From Actinobacteria bacterium OV320 (GTDB taxonomy: Bacteria > Actinomycetota > Actinomycetes > Streptomycetales > Streptomycetaceae), in contig LJCX01000026.1 in NCBI GenBank assembly GCA_001298545.1, positions 744,001 through 808,000 on the forward strand: DNA of 64,000 nt, written 5' to 3'. The position numbers were made by a program, and so were the translations under genes. The notes under the pieces were generated by a model that saw only the letters and a program-made list of their open reading frames with translations, had not been told where the DNA came from and did no database searches. The number at the start of each line of letters is the position of its first letter. Positions within the stretch are counted from its first letter, which is position 1. Below are positions 8,778 through 17,339 of the stretch, in pieces.

Positions 8778-9749
8778 TCAGGCGAAGGCCTTCCGCAGCG
8801 CGGGCAGCAGGGTCTTCTCCGACCAGTCCAGGTACGCGGGCTGGCTGTCCCCGCCGATCTGCACCAGGGCGATCTCCGTGAACCCGGCCTCGGCATACGG
8901 GCGTACGGCCTCGACGAAGTCGTCCGGGTCGTCGCCGCAGGGGATCGAGGCGGCGACGTCGTCGGGCGTCACGAACTGTGTCGCCGCGTCGAAGGAGTCC
9001 GGGTGGGGCAGTTCGGAGTTCACCTTCCAGCCGCTGCCGAACCAGCGGAACTGGTCGTGCGCCCGCTGCACGGCCGCGTCCCGGTCCGGGCCGTGGCAGA
9101 CCGGAAGCTGGCCCACCCGCGGCTTGCCCGCCCCGCCGTGGCGGTCGAACGAGGACAGCAGGTCCGCCTTGGGCTCGGTGGCGATCACGAGGTCGGCCAG
9201 CCGGCCCGCGAGTGCGCACGAACGCTCGCCGGAGACGGCGATGCCGATCGGCGGCGGCTCGTCGGGCAGGTCCCACAGCCGGGCCGAGTCCACGTCGTAG
9301 TGGGTGCCGTGCCGCGTCACATGCCCACCCTCGAACAGCGCGCGGATGATCTCCACGGCCTCCTCGAACATCTCGTGCCGCACATCCACGGAGGGCCAGC
9401 CGCCGCCCACCACATGTTCGTTGAGGTTCTCCCCGGAGCCCAGGCCCAGCCGGAAGCGCCCCTCCGACAGCAGCTGCATCGTGGCGGCCTTCTGCGCCAC
9501 CACCGCCGGGTGGTAGCGGAAGGTCGGACACGTCACGTACGTCATCAGCGGAATGCGTGACGTGGCTTGGGCTGCGGCGCCGAGCACACTCCACGCGTAC
9601 GGCGCGTGGCCCTGCGAGCGCAGCCACGGAAAGTAGTGGTCCGAGGTCACCGAGAAGTCGAAGCCCGCCTCCTCGGCACGCACCACGTGGTCGACCAGGT
9701 CACGAGGGCCGGCCTGTTCGGTCATCATCGTGTATCCGATTTGCACCAT
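8778..9749 (-). CDS. F420-dependent LLM-class oxidoreductase (TIGR03557-like)
   Basis: 323 residues beginning MVQIGYTMMTEQAG. The TIM-barrel luciferase-like fold is indicated by SVTSDHYFPWL, RIPLMTYVTCPTFRYHP, GRFRLGLGSGENLNEH and a C-terminal FTEIALVQIGG. These are typical of the F420-dependent glucose-6-phosphate-dehydrogenase-like subgroup in actinobacteria. The hydride carrier should be coenzyme F420; the substrate is unknown. The reading frame stays open far upstream (to 11255), but that extension runs antisense through the hydrolase gene and lacks family similarity. ATG 9749 gives the canonical N terminus. Divergent from the hydrolase at 9846. Confidence 0.87.
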   Translation of the reverse strand: MVQIGYTMMTEQAGPRDLVDHVVRAEEAGFDFSVTSDHYFPWLRSQGHAPYAWSVLGAAAQATSRIPLMTYVTCPTFRYHPAVVAQKAATMQLLSEGRFRLGLGSGENLNEHVVGGGWPSVDVRHEMFEEAVEIIRALFEGGHVTRHGTHYDVDSARLWDLPDEPPPIGIAVSGERSCALAGRLADLVIATEPKADLLSSFDRHGGAGKPRVGQLPVCHGPDRDAAVQRAHDQFRWFGSGWKVNSELPHPDSFDAATQFVTPDDVAASIPCGDDPDDFVEAVRPYAEAGFTEIALVQIGGDSQPAYLDWSEKTLLPALRKAFA

Positions 9750-9845
9750 GGGGCCCGAGTCCCCCGGCCACCGGGGGAGGAAACAGGCGCCCGTGACCGG
9801 AAACAGACCGTCGATCATCGTCGTCGTCCGGGAGAGGATGCGGGG

Positions 9846-11312
9846 ATGAACGCCCGCCCGCTGCCTTCGAGCCCCCCGTCCGCCCAGGGCGTCGACGCCA
9901 CCGGCGTTCTCGCCTTCCTCGACGCCGTCGAGTCCAGCGGGGCCATCGAGCCGCACAGCCTGATGATCCTGCGCCACGGCCGCCTCGTCACCGCCGGCTG
10001 GTGGCAGCCGTACACCCCCGACCGTCCGCAGCTGCTGTACTCGCTCAGCAAGAGCTTCACGTCCACGGCCATCGGGTTCGCCGTCGCCGAGGGGCTGATC
10101 GGACTCGACGACCCCGTGCTCTCGTACTTCCCGGAGCTCGACGCCGAGATCACCGACCCGCGCAGCCGCGCGATGCTGGTGCGGCACGTGGCGGCGATGG
10201 CGAGCGGGCACGAGGAGGAGACGTACGAACGGGCGCACGCGCTCGACCCCGACGACCTCGTCCGGGGCTTCCTGCTGCTGCCGCCTGACCGCGACCCGGG
10301 AACCGTGTTCGCGTACAACCAGCCCGCCACCTACGCGCTCGCCGCGATCGTGCAGCGCGTCACCGGAGAGTCGCTCACCGCGTATCTGCGACCGCGGCTG
10401 CTGGATCCGCTCGGTATCGGCGAGGTCGCCTGGCTCGCCGACCGTTCCGGCCGTGAGATCGGCTTCAGCGGGCTGCACGGCACCACGGACGCGATCGCCC
10501 GGCTCGGACAGCTGTACCTGGACCGGGGCATGTGGGAGGGCGAGCGGCTGCTGTCCGAGGAATGGGTGGCCGAGGCGACCCGCGAGCACACGGCGACGGC
10601 GCCCGGCGCGACTTCCGACGCGGACCGCGCCGACTGGGAGCGCGGCTACGGCTTCCAGTTCTGGCGCTCCCGGCACGGCTACCGCGGCGACGGGGCCTAC
10701 GGACAGTTCTGCGTGGTCCTGCCCGAGCACGACGCCGTGATCGCCACGACGGCGGCGACCGACGACATGCAGGCCGTGCTCACCCTGGTCTGGGAGCATC
10801 TGCTGCCCGCGTTCCGGCCGGAACCGCTGACCGGCCGGGAGGACGCCGAAGCGGCCCTCGCACGGCGCCTGACGCACCTCGCGCTGCCCCCGGCCCCCGG
10901 CGCGCCCGCGCCGCCCGAGCGCGGCGCGCAGTGGTCGGGCGCCGAGTTCACCCCCAGCGGCGGAGTCTGCGCCGACCAGCCCGGACTGACCCGAGCCGTC
11001 GTCACCGGGGGCGCCGACGGCTGGACGCTGGGCCTCGTCGAGGAACCGGGTGACCGGCGGCTGGAGCTGCCCCTGGAGCCCGGCGGCGGGCAGCCGGGCG
11101 AGGAGCCGCCGCCCACCGCGGTGACCGGCGGCTGGACCGACGGCGACACCCTCGCGGTGCATGTCGTGTTCCTCGAGACCCCGCACCGCCTGCGGGTGAC
11201 CTGCTCCCTCGCCGACCGGACGTTCACCGCCCGCTGGGACACGAAACCGCTGCACGGCACCCCGCTGCGCAGGCTGCGCGCCCCGCGCCGGGCACCCCGG
11301 TCAGGAGGCTGA
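9846..11312 (+). CDS. Serine hydrolase, class C beta-lactamase/esterase fold
   Basis: 488 residues. The beta-lactamase-fold catalytic motifs are visible: SxxK as SLSKSFTSTA (Ser about residue 65) and YxN as AYNQPATYA (Tyr about 157). A C-terminal beta-rich extension of about 120 residues follows the hydrolase domain. No signal peptide, so it is probably cytoplasmic. The role may be an esterase or amidase; drug resistance should not be assumed. ATG 9846 sits 8 bases after AGAGG. The 3' end overlaps the convergent pseudokinase gene by 12 bases (11301-11312). Confidence 0.83.
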   Translation: MNARPLPSSPPSAQGVDATGVLAFLDAVESSGAIEPHSLMILRHGRLVTAGWWQPYTPDRPQLLYSLSKSFTSTAIGFAVAEGLIGLDDPVLSYFPELDAEITDPRSRAMLVRHVAAMASGHEEETYERAHALDPDDLVRGFLLLPPDRDPGTVFAYNQPATYALAAIVQRVTGESLTAYLRPRLLDPLGIGEVAWLADRSGREIGFSGLHGTTDAIARLGQLYLDRGMWEGERLLSEEWVAEATREHTATAPGATSDADRADWERGYGFQFWRSRHGYRGDGAYGQFCVVLPEHDAVIATTAATDDMQAVLTLVWEHLLPAFRPEPLTGREDAEAALARRLTHLALPPAPGAPAPPERGAQWSGAEFTPSGGVCADQPGLTRAVVTGGADGWTLGLVEEPGDRRLELPLEPGGGQPGEEPPPTAVTGGWTDGDTLAVHVVFLETPHRLRVTCSLADRTFTARWDTKPLHGTPLRRLRAPRRAPRSGG

Positions 11313-12926
11313 ACCCGGCCGGAAGGTCCGCAGGAACGTGTCCAGCGCCTCGCGGTTGGCGCTCTTGCCCCAGTCCGCCGCGGGTGTCGTCCAGCGCAGC
11401 GAGAAACTGCGCTGCCCGCCGAGGAGGAAACCGCGGCCGAACGTGCGCCCCCGGGCGCCGTCGACGTCCACGAGCCACTCCATGTCGGCGGCCTTGTAGC
11501 CCTGGTACGTCGTCGCCTCGATGTCGCCGAGCCGACGGAAACCCTCGTCCTTCTTCAGGTTGGGCTCGACGTCCTCGCGCCAGACGGCCACCGGGTCCGG
11601 TCCGGCGCTCTCGCTGTAGGTCACCGCGAGGGTGCGCGGATCGCCGGACGCCCCGAAGGTGACGCGGTAGGCCCCATCGGTGCCGCGCGTGGTCTCCAGC
11701 GGCTTCCAGCCCTTGGGGAGCGCGACCGAGAAACCCTCGGGCGCCCGGTACACGCGGTAGCCCTCGGGGAGGGCGTCGGCGGTGGCGGGCGCCGAGGGGG
11801 AGGATTCCGGGGACTCGCTGGGCGACGGGGTGCCCGACGCGGTCGGTGTCGGCGTCGCGGGGTCTCTTTCGCCGGCGTCCTCGCCGGGTGTCGCGGCGGG
11901 CGCGGACGGCCGGGCCTGCGCGCCGCCGCCCGCGGTGCCGTCGGTGTCGGGCAGCTGGTGGGTCACGGCGAGGGCGGCGACCGCCACGGTGACGACGGCC
12001 AGCGCCGTCCCGGCCGCCATGGCCCGGCCGCTCCACCGCGGACCGACGTACCGGGCGGCGGCGTAGGCCCGCTGCAGCCGGGGGGCCTGCATGACGGCGT
12101 GCGGGTCCTCGTCCAGCACCCGGGTGAGGGACTGGCGTACGACCGTCCTGGTCAGCCGTTCCCGGGAGTCCTTGCGCAGCAGCCCCTGCACGGTGGGGGT
12201 GAGCGAACCGGCCCGCAGCGGGGTGCGCAGCGGCAGCCGGTCCACGCCCTTCAGCGTGCTCTCGGGCCGGTCCCGGTCCCGGTACGGCGGCCGCCCCTCG
12301 ACCATCGTGTACAGGATCGCGCCCAGTGCCCACAGGTCGGCCGCCGGGCCGATCCGGTCGTCCCGGGCCTGCTCGGGGGAGGCGTACGCCGGGGCCGCCA
12401 CCCGGGGGGCGAGGGTCGCGCCGGCCAGTCCGAATCCGGTCAGCACGAGGGGGCCCCGGGCCCGCACGAAGATCTGACCGGGACTCAGCTCGCCGTGGGT
12501 GATGCCCTCGCCGTGCGCGACCTCGAGCACGTCCAGCAGCTGCAGCCCGATCGCCGCCGCCTTGGCCGGACTGAACGCCCCCTTCTGGTCGATGAGTTGA
12601 CCCAGCGGCAGGCCGTCGATCCACTCGGTGACGGTCCACAGGGAACCCGCCTCCTCCACGGCGTCGACGACCGTGGCGATCCGGCCGGGACACAGCCGCG
12701 CCATCGTCTCCGACATACGCAGGACCCGGTCGGCGGCCTGGCGGGCCTTCTCCTCGCCCTGGCCGGCCGGCAGCCCGATCCTGGTGACCAGGCAGGGCCG
12801 GGCCGTCCCGGTGTCCTCGACGTACTCGCCGTACCAGCCGACGCGGTTCGTCTCCCGGTGGACCGCGTCGATCAGCCGGTACCTCCCGGCGACCCACTCG
12901 TGCGTGGAGACGTGCGTCTTGACCAT
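11301..12926 (-). CDS. Membrane-anchored Ser/Thr pseudokinase
   Basis: 541 residues from ATG 12926 (GAGGG 6 bases upstream; ATG 12953 is an alternative). A protein-kinase-like domain (about 15-280) keeps the scaffold, including APAYASPEQA and ADLWALGAILYTMVEGRPPY. The catalytic HRD is HGE (about 144-146, in THGELSPGQIFV), the DFG is GFG (about 164-166), and no glycine-rich loop is visible. Phosphotransfer is therefore unlikely. One membrane helix (about 301-322) leads to a Pro/Thr/Ser-rich linker and an extracellular domain of about 150 residues, PEGFSVALPKGWKPL onwards, resembling the C-terminal domains of Streptomyces sensor kinases. It may act as an allosteric or signal-relay protein. Confidence 0.78.
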   Translation of the reverse strand: MVKTHVSTHEWVAGRYRLIDAVHRETNRVGWYGEYVEDTGTARPCLVTRIGLPAGQGEEKARQAADRVLRMSETMARLCPGRIATVVDAVEEAGSLWTVTEWIDGLPLGQLIDQKGAFSPAKAAAIGLQLLDVLEVAHGEGITHGELSPGQIFVRARGPLVLTGFGLAGATLAPRVAAPAYASPEQARDDRIGPAADLWALGAILYTMVEGRPPYRDRDRPESTLKGVDRLPLRTPLRAGSLTPTVQGLLRKDSRERLTRTVVRQSLTRVLDEDPHAVMQAPRLQRAYAAARYVGPRWSGRAMAAGTALAVVTVAVAALAVTHQLPDTDGTAGGGAQARPSAPAATPGEDAGERDPATPTPTASGTPSPSESPESSPSAPATADALPEGYRVYRAPEGFSVALPKGWKPLETTRGTDGAYRVTFGASGDPRTLAVTYSESAGPDPVAVWREDVEPNLKKDEGFRRLGDIEATTYQGYKAADMEWLVDVDGARGRTFGRGFLLGGQRSFSLRWTTPAADWGKSANREALDTFLRTFRPGSAS

Positions 12927-13295
12927 GGCCATCCCTCGCTGAACCGCCGGCATTCACCTTTCCCAGTGGTACGACCGGCGCGAGGGGGTCCGTTCAATTG
13001 GACCGCAACTCCGGTGTGATTCCTGTCTTTTATTCAAAAGGGCGTCGCTTTGAGTCGAGTGCACGTACGAGAAAGGGAATTGCCGGGGGTCGTCCTGCGT
13101 CCGTCCTGCGGTGTAACCGCCGGTAAACAAGCCGGTCGGCACTCGCCGCGGTTCTCCGGAACGGCCTTCTCGACCGTGCTGCATTCCTGCTCGGCGGCCC
13201 TCCCGGCGATTTTCCCCAGCAGGCGGATTCGCCCCGGTGCAGCGGTTCGGTCGGGAACCGGCAGCAGCGCATTGCGTGAGCTCGGCCGGGCCGGG
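12927..13295. other. Intergenic region upstream of the pseudokinase gene
   Basis: A 369-base gap between the start of the pseudokinase gene and the stop of the polyprenyl synthase gene, both on the minus strand. It includes a lower-GC patch (about 13015-13050, with TCTTTTATTCAAAAGG) that probably carries the pseudokinase promoter. Short reading frames on both strands lack coding character. I see no RNA gene or clear terminator. Confidence 0.45.
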
Positions 13296-14339
13296 TCAGA
13301 GGTCCCGGCGCACCGCGAAACCGATCAGGGAGCGCAGGTCGCCTACGGCGCCTGCGGCCAGCGGGGCGTCCGCCAGCGCGGACTCGGCGGCCGCGACCTC
13401 GGCCAGCGCCGCGGCCCGGCCGCCCGCCGCCTCGGCCAGCGCTGCCGCCTCGCCCGGGTCGCCGTCCCGCTCCAGAAGCACGGCCAGTCGACGCGCGGCG
13501 GGAGCGGGCGAGTCCAGCGCGGCCAGCACCGGGAACGTCTTCTTCCGCTCGCGCAGATCGCCGTGCACGGGTTTGCCGGTGACCGACGGGTCGCCCCAGA
13601 TGCCCAGCACGTCGTCGACCACCTGGAACGCGACCCCGAGATGCCGCCCCGCCCGGTCCAGCGCGGCCGCCGCGGCCGGGGACGCGCCGGCCAGCACGGC
13701 CCCCAGTGCGGCCGCACAGCCCAGCAGCGCACCGGTCTTGCCCTCGGCCATCGCCCGATAGGCGTCCGGTCGCACCCGCTCAGGACCCGACCAGGGCCGC
13801 GCGGCGAACAGCAGGTCGTCGGCCTGACCGCGGACGAGGTCCCCCAGGGCGCCGGACAGCAGGCGTACGGCGTCGGCGCCGGCCGGGGGCGGCTGGAGCG
13901 CGAGGGTCTCCACGGCCAGGGCGAACAGGGCGTCGCCGGCCAGCACCGCCGGTCCCGTGCCGTACGCCTTCCACACCGTGGCACGCCCACGCCGGGTCGG
14001 ATCGCCGTCCATGATGTCGTCGTGGAGCAGGGAGAAGGCGTGCACCAGCTCCACCGCCACCGCCGCGGGCACCCCGGCCCGGGCGGGCGCACCCGCCGCC
14101 TCGGCGCCGAGCACCGCGAGGGCCTGCCGTACGCCCTTGCCTCCGGAGCCGGCCGCGGGCGCCCCGCCGACCCCGCACCAGCCGAAGGAGTAGCCGGCCA
14201 TCTCGCCCACCCAGGGGTGCGACCGCCCGACGGCCTCCATGAGCGCGGGTCGCACCAACGCCCGGCAGCGGGCGAGGATCTGCGGAGCGCGGGACCGCGT
14301 CGCGGTGGCTTCCCGCACCGTCGTGCCGAGCGTGGTCAC
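13296..14339 (-). CDS. Polyprenyl (isoprenyl) diphosphate synthase
   Basis: 347 residues. The first aspartate-rich motif is DDIMD at 107-111 (SLLHDDIMDGDPTRRG) and the second is VDDVLGIWGD (Asp 242, 243, 250), so the trans-prenyltransferase site is intact. It should condense IPP with allylic diphosphates to give a GGPP-like product; chain length is not certain. GTG 14339 overlaps the upstream TPR gene's stop (GTGA, 14336-14339), so the two are translationally coupled. No terpene cyclase or methyltransferase lies next to it here, so the product may feed general isoprenoids or a distant cyclase. Confidence 0.87.
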   Translation of the reverse strand: MTTLGTTVREATATRSRAPQILARCRALVRPALMEAVGRSHPWVGEMAGYSFGWCGVGGAPAAGSGGKGVRQALAVLGAEAAGAPARAGVPAAVAVELVHAFSLLHDDIMDGDPTRRGRATVWKAYGTGPAVLAGDALFALAVETLALQPPPAGADAVRLLSGALGDLVRGQADDLLFAARPWSGPERVRPDAYRAMAEGKTGALLGCAAALGAVLAGASPAAAAALDRAGRHLGVAFQVVDDVLGIWGDPSVTGKPVHGDLRERKKTFPVLAALDSPAPAARRLAVLLERDGDPGEAAALAEAAGGRAAALAEVAAAESALADAPLAAGAVGDLRSLIGFAVRRDL

Positions 14340-15541
14340 CGGCCGACCGCCGCGTGCTCGTCGGAAACCCTGGGTGCGGGTGCGGGTGCGGGTGCGGGTG
14401 CGGGTGCGGGAGTCGGAGTCGGCTCCGGTGTCGGAGTGGGGGTCGGAGTGGGGGTCGGTGTCGGCTTCGGTGCCGGTGCCTCAGCGTGTGTCGCTGTCGC
14501 TGTCGCCGGGGCCGATGTCTCGACCCCCAGTTCGGTCTGTGCCCGGGCGACCATCTCCCGTGCGTGCCGCAGCCCGATGCGCTCCAGCTCCCGTGCCAGT
14601 TCGGCCAGTTCGGCCGCCGTCTCTCCGCGGTCGCGGCCCAGCCGGGCCAGCGCCTTCGTCAGGCCGAGCCGGGAGAGTGCCTCGCCGCGCGGCTCGCCCA
14701 TGGCGCGGAACTCGTCGAGCGCCTGCGTGTACAGCCGCCGCGCCTCGGGGTAACGCCCCGCCCGGTACAGGACGTTGCCGCGCATCTTGTGGTTGTAGGC
14801 CAGCGCGCCGGTCAGGTTCATCGCGCGGCAGGACTCCTCGGCCTCCGTCAGCACGCCGAGCGCGCGTGCGGTGTCCCCGTCCCGAGCGGAGACGATGTCG
14901 GCCAGCCCGCGCAGCGCCCAGGCGTGACCGCGGCGGTCCTCGGCGCCCTCGGCGATCCGGGCCGCCTCCTCGAAAAGGGCGTACGCCGTGTCGTGGTCGC
15001 CGGAGTTGCGGTGCATCTGCGCGATGCCCTCCAGGGCCCACACCGTGTGCCGCGCCTCGCCGCGCCTGCGCGCCTCGGCCAGCAACTGCTCGTGCAGCCT
15101 GCCCACGGCCTCGTAGTCGCCCTGGATGCGCCCGGTCTCCGCCAGCCCGGCCAGCGAGTAGCCGCGGACCACGATGTCGCCGCCCTGCTCGCCCAACTCG
15201 GCCGCGAGCCCCAGCAGCCGTCGGGCCAGCGGGAACGCGCCCCGCTGCCGGGCCAGGGTGCCGCCGCTCCACAGGGCCCACGCCATCGCGGCGATGTCAC
15301 CGGCGTCCCGGGCCGCCCGGTAACTCGCCTTCCAGGCCCGGTCGGCCTCCCGCACCTGTCCCAGACGTCGGTGCGCCTCGGCGACCGCGAGTCCCGAGCG
15401 GGCCGCCTCGCCGTGTTCCCCGGCCTGCTCCGCCGCCCGCAACCGCTCGGTGCCGACGGCCAGTACGTCGTCCAGCGAGGAGTTCACGGACAGGGTGGTG
15501 AGAGCGCCCTGGTACTCCGGGGCGAATGCCTTGCCGTACAT
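14336..15541 (-). CDS. Tetratricopeptide-repeat protein with Pro-rich tail
   Basis: 401 residues from ATG 15541 (GAAGGGA just upstream). About seven TPR-like helical repeats fill residues 20-325, such as GDYEAVGRLHEQLLAEARRRG, GDHDTAYALFEEAARIAEG and GRYPEARRLYTQALDEF. The last 60 residues are Thr-Pro and Ala-Pro dipeptide repeats encoded by hexamer DNA repeats, probably an extended linker or wall-spanning tail, though no membrane anchor is visible. A protein-interaction role is likely. Coupling to the polyprenyl synthase gene suggests joint expression. Confidence 0.8.
   Translation of the reverse strand: MYGKAFAPEYQGALTTLSVNSSLDDVLAVGTERLRAAEQAGEHGEAARSGLAVAEAHRRLGQVREADRAWKASYRAARDAGDIAAMAWALWSGGTLARQRGAFPLARRLLGLAAELGEQGGDIVVRGYSLAGLAETGRIQGDYEAVGRLHEQLLAEARRRGEARHTVWALEGIAQMHRNSGDHDTAYALFEEAARIAEGAEDRRGHAWALRGLADIVSARDGDTARALGVLTEAEESCRAMNLTGALAYNHKMRGNVLYRAGRYPEARRLYTQALDEFRAMGEPRGEALSRLGLTKALARLGRDRGETAAELAELARELERIGLRHAREMVARAQTELGVETSAPATATATHAEAPAPKPTPTPTPTPTPTPEPTPTPAPAPAPAPAPAPRVSDEHAAVGR
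14372..14410. repeat. GGGTGC hexamer tandem repeat (about 6.5 copies)
   Basis: Six perfect GGGTGC copies plus GGG, inside the 3' end of the TPR gene, encoding the Ala-Pro run of its tail. A neighbouring degenerate GGAGTC/GGGGTC tract (about 14411-14470) encodes Thr-Pro repeats. Copy number may vary between strains through slippage, always in frame because the unit is six bases. Confidence 0.9.
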
Positions 15542-15584
15542 CGGTTCCCTTCGGCAGACCACCGGGTGTTCACGTATGCACTCT

Positions 15585-15594
15585 GTGTATACAC
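15585..15594. promoter_or_regulatory. GTGTATACAC palindrome in the TPR gene promoter region
   Basis: A perfect 10-bp palindrome 44 bases upstream of the TPR start, in the AT-richest part of the gap. TATAC-like hexamers nearby on the minus strand may form the -10 element. The palindrome could be a repressor site covering the promoter. Evidence is positional only. Confidence 0.4.
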
Positions 15595-15689
15595 GGTGGG
15601 TATAGTGCGGTGTGCTGCCGGTCAAGACGCGGGCACGGTGAGGGGGGTTGCCTGTGAGGCGTAGATCACCCCCGGGGGCTGGTGGGGTG

Positions 15690-17156
15690 TCAGGCGCCGA
15701 AGAGCTGGGTCCAGTACGTGCCCGAGGGGCCGCCGCCCGCGAAGCCGACGCCGATGTGGGTGAAGTCGGGCTTTCGGATGTTGGCCCGATGACCAGGACT
15801 GTTCATCCAGCCGTCCATCACCTCGGCGGGGGAGCGCTGGCCGCAGGCGATGTTCTCGCCGATGGTCCGCCGGGTCGAGCCCGCGGCGGCGGCCCGGTCC
15901 CAGGGTTGGCTGCCCTCGGGCGAGGTGTGCGAGTAGAAGGCGCGCGCCACCATGTCCGCGCTGTGCGCCTGCGCCGCCGCCGTGAGCAGGGGATCGACGG
16001 CCAGGCCTGGCAGCCCGGCCCTCGCCCGCTCACGGTTGGTGAGGTCGACGACCTCGGCCGTGGTCCGGGCCAGGCCGTCCGGGGTGAGCGGATTCGCCCA
16101 CAGGGCGGTCCAGTAGGTGTCGCCGGTGCGTGCGTCGGTGGCCCGTGCCAGTGCGGCGTGCCGGAACGCCGGGTCGTGCAGGGTCTGCCGGGCCCGGTCG
16201 GTGCGCCGGCAGTACGCGACGAACTCGGCGGTGGTGCGGGGCCCGGAGACCAGGTGCTCGCCGACGGCGAGATACCGGTATCCGGCGGCCGTGACCCGCT
16301 GGTGCACCGAGACGCCGTCCGCACCTTCGGTGCCGAGCCGCCCGGCCGCCGCCAGGGCGGCCGCGTGCGCGCGGGCCGCGCGGGCGAGGCGGTCGTCGAG
16401 GGACACGGGCGGCGAACCGGCCGTGGCGCGGGAGGGGTTGACGAGGGCGAGGAAGCCATCGGGATCGGAGGCGGACACCGGGGAGCTGCGCGGGGTGGAC
16501 GAGCCGCGCGGTGCGAAGGCGGGGCCCGGACTCGCGGGGCGGGGGCCGGTCGTCGCCTGTGGGTTCGAAGGACGTGGCGCGGTCGTCGGCTGTCGGCTCG
16601 CGGGGGCGGTGCCGCGCTGCCCGGCGTACCCGCGCGGGGGTCCGGCGGCGGTCCGTCCCCGCGTGGGCGGGCTGTCCTCCGCCACGACCTCCACCCCGAA
16701 GTCCCGGGCCAGGCCCGCCAGTCCGTCCGCGTACCCCTGGCCGAGCGCCCGCAGCTTCCAGCCGCCGCCACGCCGGTAGAACTCCGCGAGCAACAGCACC
16801 GTCTCGCCCTGTGTGGGCGGTGGCGTGAACCGGGCCAGTACGCGGCCCGGCGCGTCGGTGACATACAGCGTGGGCCGGGGCAGCCGGGCCAGGGGTGTGT
16901 CCGGCTCGGCCGCGCCGACGACCAGCGTGACGCGGGTGGCGCCGGCCCGCAGCCTGTCGGATTCCAGCGTCAGGGTGTCGCCCCGGAGCAGGGCTCCCGG
17001 CGCCTTCGGCTGGTTGTAGAACACGAAGTCGGCGTCCCCCCGGACCTTGCCGCTGTCGTCCGTGACGAGGGCGCAGACGTCGAAGGGGCCGGGCACCCGG
17101 GCGGCCAGGGCACCGCCCGGGAGGGGCAGGTTGCCCCCGGGAACCAACACGTTCAT
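15690..17156 (-). CDS. TerD domain fused to two CAP (SCP/PR1) domains
   Basis: 488 residues from ATG 17156. Residues 1-165 form a TerD-like domain of tellurite-resistance/stress proteins (DVCALVTDDSGKVRGDADFV, FYNQPKAPG, LTLESDRLRAGATRVTLVVG). A Pro/Ser/Ala-rich linker (about 170-230) follows. A degenerate CAP-like domain (about 230-350, with AVGEHLVSG) precedes a canonical CAP domain (about 360-488, with AQAHSADM, FYSHTSPEG, IGENIACG, GWMNSPGHRANI, HIGVGFAGG). No signal peptide or membrane helix is visible, which is odd because CAP domains are usually secreted. TerD domains bind calcium; CAP domains act as peptidases or ligand binders. The combined role is unknown. Confidence 0.85.
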   Translation of the reverse strand: MNVLVPGGNLPLPGGALAARVPGPFDVCALVTDDSGKVRGDADFVFYNQPKAPGALLRGDTLTLESDRLRAGATRVTLVVGAAEPDTPLARLPRPTLYVTDAPGRVLARFTPPPTQGETVLLLAEFYRRGGGWKLRALGQGYADGLAGLARDFGVEVVAEDSPPTRGRTAAGPPRGYAGQRGTAPASRQPTTAPRPSNPQATTGPRPASPGPAFAPRGSSTPRSSPVSASDPDGFLALVNPSRATAGSPPVSLDDRLARAARAHAAALAAAGRLGTEGADGVSVHQRVTAAGYRYLAVGEHLVSGPRTTAEFVAYCRRTDRARQTLHDPAFRHAALARATDARTGDTYWTALWANPLTPDGLARTTAEVVDLTNRERARAGLPGLAVDPLLTAAAQAHSADMVARAFYSHTSPEGSQPWDRAAAAGSTRRTIGENIACGQRSPAEVMDGWMNSPGHRANIRKPDFTHIGVGFAGGGPSGTYWTQLFGA

Positions 17157-17251
17157 CCTGCCGCCCCGATGTCGTCGTACCGGCCCCGCCGGGCCTGTCC
17201 GGACAACGGGCGGCAGGCCCCCCGGGTTCCTCGCCCGCATGTGCACCCTCG

Positions 17252-17305
17252 CCCAGCCGCCCAGCCGCCCAGCCGCCCAGCCGCCCAGCCGCCCAGCCGC
17301 CCAGC
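17252..17305. repeat. CCCAGCCG octamer tandem repeat (about 6.8 copies)
   Basis: Six perfect copies of CCCAGCCG plus a partial seventh, between the LAL regulator's stop and the TerD-CAP start. It is intergenic, so copy-number change would alter the spacing upstream of the TerD-CAP gene. No spacer-repeat structure, so it is not CRISPR. Confidence 0.92.
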
Positions 17306-17339
17306 GGTCGGGGCCGGGGCCGGGTCGAGGGTGCCGGGA

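Noticed and set aside
9750..11255. Long minus-strand extension of the F420 oxidoreductase frame (825 codons in total)
   Set aside because: The extra part is antisense to the hydrolase gene, has no family similarity, and the LLM family starts at MVQIGYTM (9749).
9846..11312. Antibiotic-resistance beta-lactamase
   Set aside because: Motifs show the fold, but there is no signal peptide, and many such proteins are esterases; resistance is unsupported.
13296..14339. Terpene biosynthetic cluster
   Set aside because: Only the prenyl synthase is present; no cyclase, methyltransferase or P450 lies nearby.
17252..17305. Octamer repeat as a CRISPR array
   Set aside because: The units are contiguous, too short, and have no spacers; no cas genes are present.
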